From: Corallococcus silvisoli
GTDB lineage: Bacteria > Myxococcota > Myxococcia > Myxococcales > Myxococcaceae
Direction of reading: 5' to 3'
Length of the DNA: 64,000 nucleotides
NCBI RefSeq assembly: GCF_009909145.1
Contig: NZ_JAAAPJ010000010.1
Location: forward strand, 124,001-188,000
Of this stretch, positions 60,914 to 64,000 are shown in pieces. The translations under genes and the position numbers were made by a program. The stretch's first letter is position 1; each line of letters starts with the position of its first letter. The notes under the pieces are model-generated. The model did no database searches. It was not told the origin of the DNA and saw only the letters and a list, made by a program, of their open reading frames with translations.

Positions 60914-63900
60914 ATGTCCTTCACCCACCTTCACCTCCACACCCTCTATTCGCTGCTGGATGGGGCCATCCGGATGAAGGACCTCATCAAGACGGTGAAG
61001 GAGAAGGGCATGTCGAGCGTGGCCGTGACGGACCACGGCAACATGTTCGGCACCATCGACTTCTACAAGAAGGCGAAGGACGCGGGCATCAAGCCCATCC
61101 TGGGGCTGGAGGCGTACGTCGCGGGCCCCAAGGGGCGCGAGGACCGTTCGGAGAAGGTGGCCCACCACCTCATCCTCCTGGCCAAGAACGCGGAGGGCTA
61201 CGCGAACCTGCGCTACCTGTCCTCCACCGCGTACATGAACGGGTTCTACTACCACCCGCGCATCGACAAGCAGGTGCTCGCGGAGCACAGCAAGGGGCTC
61301 GTCGGCCTCACCGCGTGCCTGGGCGGCGAGGTCACCAGCGCGTGCTTCCGCGGCGACATGGACCACGCCCGCCGCGTCGCCGCTGAGTACAAGGGCATCT
61401 TCGAGCCCGACAGCTTCTACCTGGAGGTCCAGTCCAATGGCATGGCCGAACAGGACAAGGCCAACGAGAACCTGAAGCAGCTGTCGCGCGACCTGGACAT
61501 CCCGCTGGTCGCCACCGCGGACGCGCACTACATCAAGCGCGAGGACGCCAAGGCGCACGAGCTGCTCATGTGCATCGCCAGCGGCAAGACGCTGGCGGAC
61601 AACAAGCGCCTGCGCCACTCCACCGACAAGCTCTACGTCACGAGCCCGGAGGAGATGCTCGGCTTCTTCGCGGACTCGCCGGAGGCCGTGCACAACTCCA
61701 TGCGCATCGCGGAGATGTGCAACGTGGAGCTGAAGCTGGGCAAGCCCATGCTCCCCACGTTCAAGGTCCCGGACGGCCACACCCCGGACACCTTCATGTC
61801 GGAGCTGGCGTACGAAGGCCTGCGCCAGCGCTTCAAGGAACTGGAGGGCCAGTACCCCATCGACCGCGAGCAGTACCAGGCGCGCCTCACGCTGGAGCTG
61901 GGCGTCATCCAGCGCATGGGCTTCAGCGGCTACTTCCTCATCGTCCAGGACTTCATCAACTGGGCCAAGGACCACAACATCCCGGTGGGCCCGGGCCGTG
62001 GCTCCGGCGCGGGGTCGCTCGTCGCCTACGCGCTGCGCATCACCGACCTGGACCCCATCCCGTACAACCTCCTCTTCGAGCGCTTCCTCAACCCGGAGCG
62101 CGTGTCGATGCCGGACTTCGATATCGACTTCTGCCAGGACCGGCGCGACGAGGTCATCAAGTACGTGGGCCGCAAGTACGGCGAGATGAACGTGGGGCAG
62201 ATCATCACGTTCGGCTCGCTCAAGGCCAAGAGCGTGCTGCGCGACGTGTGCCGCGTCTTCGGCCTGCCCTTCAGCGAAGGCGACCGCATCGCCAAGCTGG
62301 TGCCGGAGGTCCTCAACATCACCTTGAAGGAGGCCATCGAGATGGAGCCTCGCCTCAAGGAGATGATCGAGAAGCCCCAGAACATCGGTGAGGTGGAGGG
62401 CAACCCCGTCACCACCAAGGACGTGCTCGAGATCGCGCTCGCGCTGGAGGGCCTGCACCGCCAGCCCGGCATGCACGCCGCGGGCGTGGTCATCGCGGAC
62501 AAGCCGCTCTGGGAGTTCGTGCCCGTCTATCAGCCGCCGGGCGAGAAGATCCTCATCACCCAGTTCGCCAAGGACGAGGTGGAGGCCGCGGGCCTCGTGA
62601 AGTTCGACTTCCTGGGCCTGAAGACGCTCACGGTCATCCAGCACGCGCTGGACCTGGTGAACCGCAACCACGGCAAGGACATCAAGCGGCACGAAATCCC
62701 GCTGCACGACGAGAAGATGTGGCAGCTGATGGCGGACGGAGACACCGCCGGCGTCTTCCAGATGGAGTCCAGCGGCTTCACCGAAATGGTGATGAAGCTC
62801 AAGCCCACCTGCTTCGAAGACGTCATCGCCGCCGGCGCGCTCTACCGCCCCGGTCCGCTGGACTCCGGCATGGTGGACGTCTTCATCAACCGCAAGCACG
62901 GCCGGGAGAAGGTGGCCTATCCGCACCCCAACCTGGAGCCGGTGCTCAAGGACACCTACGGCGTCATCGTCTACCAGGAACAGGTGATGCAGATCTCCCA
63001 GGTGCTGGGAGGCTACACCCTGGGCCGCGCCGACCTTCTTCGCCGCGCGATGGGCAAGAAGAAGGCGGAGGTCATGCAGGCCGAGCGCGCCGGCTTCCTG
63101 GAGGGCTGCAAGACCAACAACGTGGACCTGAAGGTCGCGGGCGAAATCTTCGACCTGATGGAGAAGTTCGCCGAGTACGGCTTCAACAAGAGCCACTCCG
63201 CGGCGTACGGCCTGGTCACCATCCACACGGCGTGGCTCAAGGCCCACTACCCGTGCGAATTCATGGCCGCCCTTCTCACCAGCGAGAAGGACAACACCGA
63301 CAAGGTGGTGAAGCACATCGGCGAGGCCCGCGAGTCGGGCACGCAGGTGCTGCCGCCGGACGTGAACCAGTCCGACCTGGCCTTCGGCGCGGTGGAGGGG
63401 AAGATCCGCTTCGGGCTGGGCGCCATCAAGGGCGTGGGCGAGGGCGCCATCGAGTCCATCCTGGAGGCGCGCAAGGAGGGCCCCTTCAAGAGCCTCTTCG
63501 ACTTCTGCGAGCGCGTGGACGGCCGGCGCGTCAACCGCAAGGTGCTGGAGGCCCTGGTGAAGGCGGGCGCCTTCGACTTCGAGAAGCGCCCGCGCGCGCA
63601 GCTCTTCGAGACCATCGAGCGCGCGATGAACCGCGGCTCCTCCAGCCAGAAGGACCGCGCCGCGGGCCAGAGCTCGCTGTTCGGCATGCTCGCGGGCCCC
63701 GCCACCTCCGGCACCGGCCTCAAGGACGACTACGCCGCGGTGGAGGAGTGGCCGGAGAAGGAGCGCCTGGCCTTCGAGAAGGAGGCCATCGGCTTCTACG
63801 TGTCCGGCCACCCGCTGTACCAGTACGAGAAGGAGCTGAAGCGCTACGCGCGGCCCATCACCGCCGTGCAGCGCGCGCGCCGCGACGAGAAGCTCACCGT

Positions 63901-64000
63901 GGCCGGCATCATCACCGTGCTGCGCGAGCGCCCCACCAAGACGGGCAAGCGCATGGCGTGGGTGACCATCGAAGACCTGTCCGGCTCCACGGAGCTGGTG
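60914..64000 (+). CDS. dnaE: DNA polymerase III alpha subunit (3' part outside the window)
   Basis: Replicative DNA polymerase catalytic subunit. The 1029 residues in view are open to the window edge, so the full protein (~1180-1200 residues in this family) ends outside. The N-terminal PHP domain begins MSFTHLHLHTLYSLLDG. The palm contains GPGRGSGAGSLVAYAL and the catalytic PDFDIDF with Asp401, Asp403 and Asp405; the fingers include YQEQVMQISQVLGGY and GRADLLRRAMGKKK. The segment ends within the region leading to the OB fold (LTVAGIITVLRERPTKTGKRM). It appears monocistronic. Confidence 0.97.
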   Translation, partial: MSFTHLHLHTLYSLLDGAIRMKDLIKTVKEKGMSSVAVTDHGNMFGTIDFYKKAKDAGIKPILGLEAYVAGPKGREDRSEKVAHHLILLAKNAEGYANLRYLSSTAYMNGFYYHPRIDKQVLAEHSKGLVGLTACLGGEVTSACFRGDMDHARRVAAEYKGIFEPDSFYLEVQSNGMAEQDKANENLKQLSRDLDIPLVATADAHYIKREDAKAHELLMCIASGKTLADNKRLRHSTDKLYVTSPEEMLGFFADSPEAVHNSMRIAEMCNVELKLGKPMLPTFKVPDGHTPDTFMSELAYEGLRQRFKELEGQYPIDREQYQARLTLELGVIQRMGFSGYFLIVQDFINWAKDHNIPVGPGRGSGAGSLVAYALRITDLDPIPYNLLFERFLNPERVSMPDFDIDFCQDRRDEVIKYVGRKYGEMNVGQIITFGSLKAKSVLRDVCRVFGLPFSEGDRIAKLVPEVLNITLKEAIEMEPRLKEMIEKPQNIGEVEGNPVTTKDVLEIALALEGLHRQPGMHAAGVVIADKPLWEFVPVYQPPGEKILITQFAKDEVEAAGLVKFDFLGLKTLTVIQHALDLVNRNHGKDIKRHEIPLHDEKMWQLMADGDTAGVFQMESSGFTEMVMKLKPTCFEDVIAAGALYRPGPLDSGMVDVFINRKHGREKVAYPHPNLEPVLKDTYGVIVYQEQVMQISQVLGGYTLGRADLLRRAMGKKKAEVMQAERAGFLEGCKTNNVDLKVAGEIFDLMEKFAEYGFNKSHSAAYGLVTIHTAWLKAHYPCEFMAALLTSEKDNTDKVVKHIGEARESGTQVLPPDVNQSDLAFGAVEGKIRFGLGAIKGVGEGAIESILEARKEGPFKSLFDFCERVDGRRVNRKVLEALVKAGAFDFEKRPRAQLFETIERAMNRGSSSQKDRAAGQSSLFGMLAGPATSGTGLKDDYAAVEEWPEKERLAFEKEAIGFYVSGHPLYQYEKELKRYARPITAVQRARRDEKLTVAGIITVLRERPTKTGKRMAWVTIEDLSGSTELV

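Noticed and set aside
60869..63811. Minus-strand open frame of 980 codons opposite dnaE
   Set aside because: The translation is Leu/Arg/His/Val-rich without domains, while the plus strand encodes dnaE with all catalytic motifs.

Overview
The window is GC-rich (roughly 70%), densely coded DNA that looks like a chromosome segment of a predatory myxobacterium of the Myxococcus/Corallococcus type. The evidence is the strong G/C third-position bias, many lipoproteins with D/G/A-rich linkers after the lipobox, a Myxococcales-type sigma-70-like protein followed by a zinc-finger/Ser-Thr-kinase/TPR fusion, an NtrC-type response regulator, and a giant low-complexity protein with a myxobacterial C-terminal domain (DUF6982-like). 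Genus is an inference. No rRNA, tRNA, CRISPR array, prophage or insertion sequence was seen.

Layout. 1-6.7 kb: one 2168-residue Trp-repeat protein. 6.8-11.3 kb: a probable amino-acid catabolism operon (glutamate dehydrogenase, threonine ammonia-lyase, MA-type peptidase) divergent from an XRE regulator. 11.4-15.0 kb: a DEAD-box helicase with three DbpA-type RNA-binding domains, divergent from an RpoH-like sigma-32. 15.1-19.3 kb: an atypical ketosynthase with three membrane-protein genes. 19.3-22.4 kb: a DUF4159 / vWA-glutamine-amidotransferase-like pair. 22.4-26.5 kb: SodC, an N6-adenine methylase, a K+ channel and a bestrophin-like membrane protein.

26.5-38 kb is the functional centre. A four-gene acetate operon (porin, acs, DUF485 protein, actP) ends in a clear intrinsic terminator and has a good sigma-54 -24/-12 match in front of the porin. 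About 2 kb away is an operon of small membrane protein, Na+/solute-symporter-type histidine kinase and NtrC-family response regulator, whose genes overlap by 4 nt. I infer that this two-component system controls the acetate operon.

38-42 kb: a solitary GspE/PilB-type ATPase, a small exported protein behind a second sigma-54-like promoter, and a double-PAS histidine kinase. 42.2-49 kb: a DUF4085-like protein, the sigma/anti-sigma-kinase pair, and two tandemly duplicated lipoproteins with near-identical leaders. 49-60.7 kb: mostly single housekeeping or accessory genes (Eis-like acetyltransferase, epimerase, WGR protein, lipoproteins, solute-binding protein, MDR oxidoreductase, aldo/keto reductase, M14-like peptidase, Spy-like protein). 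60.9 kb to the end: dnaE, cut by the window edge.

Convergent gene pairs are often separated by GC-rich hairpins, listed as putative terminators.
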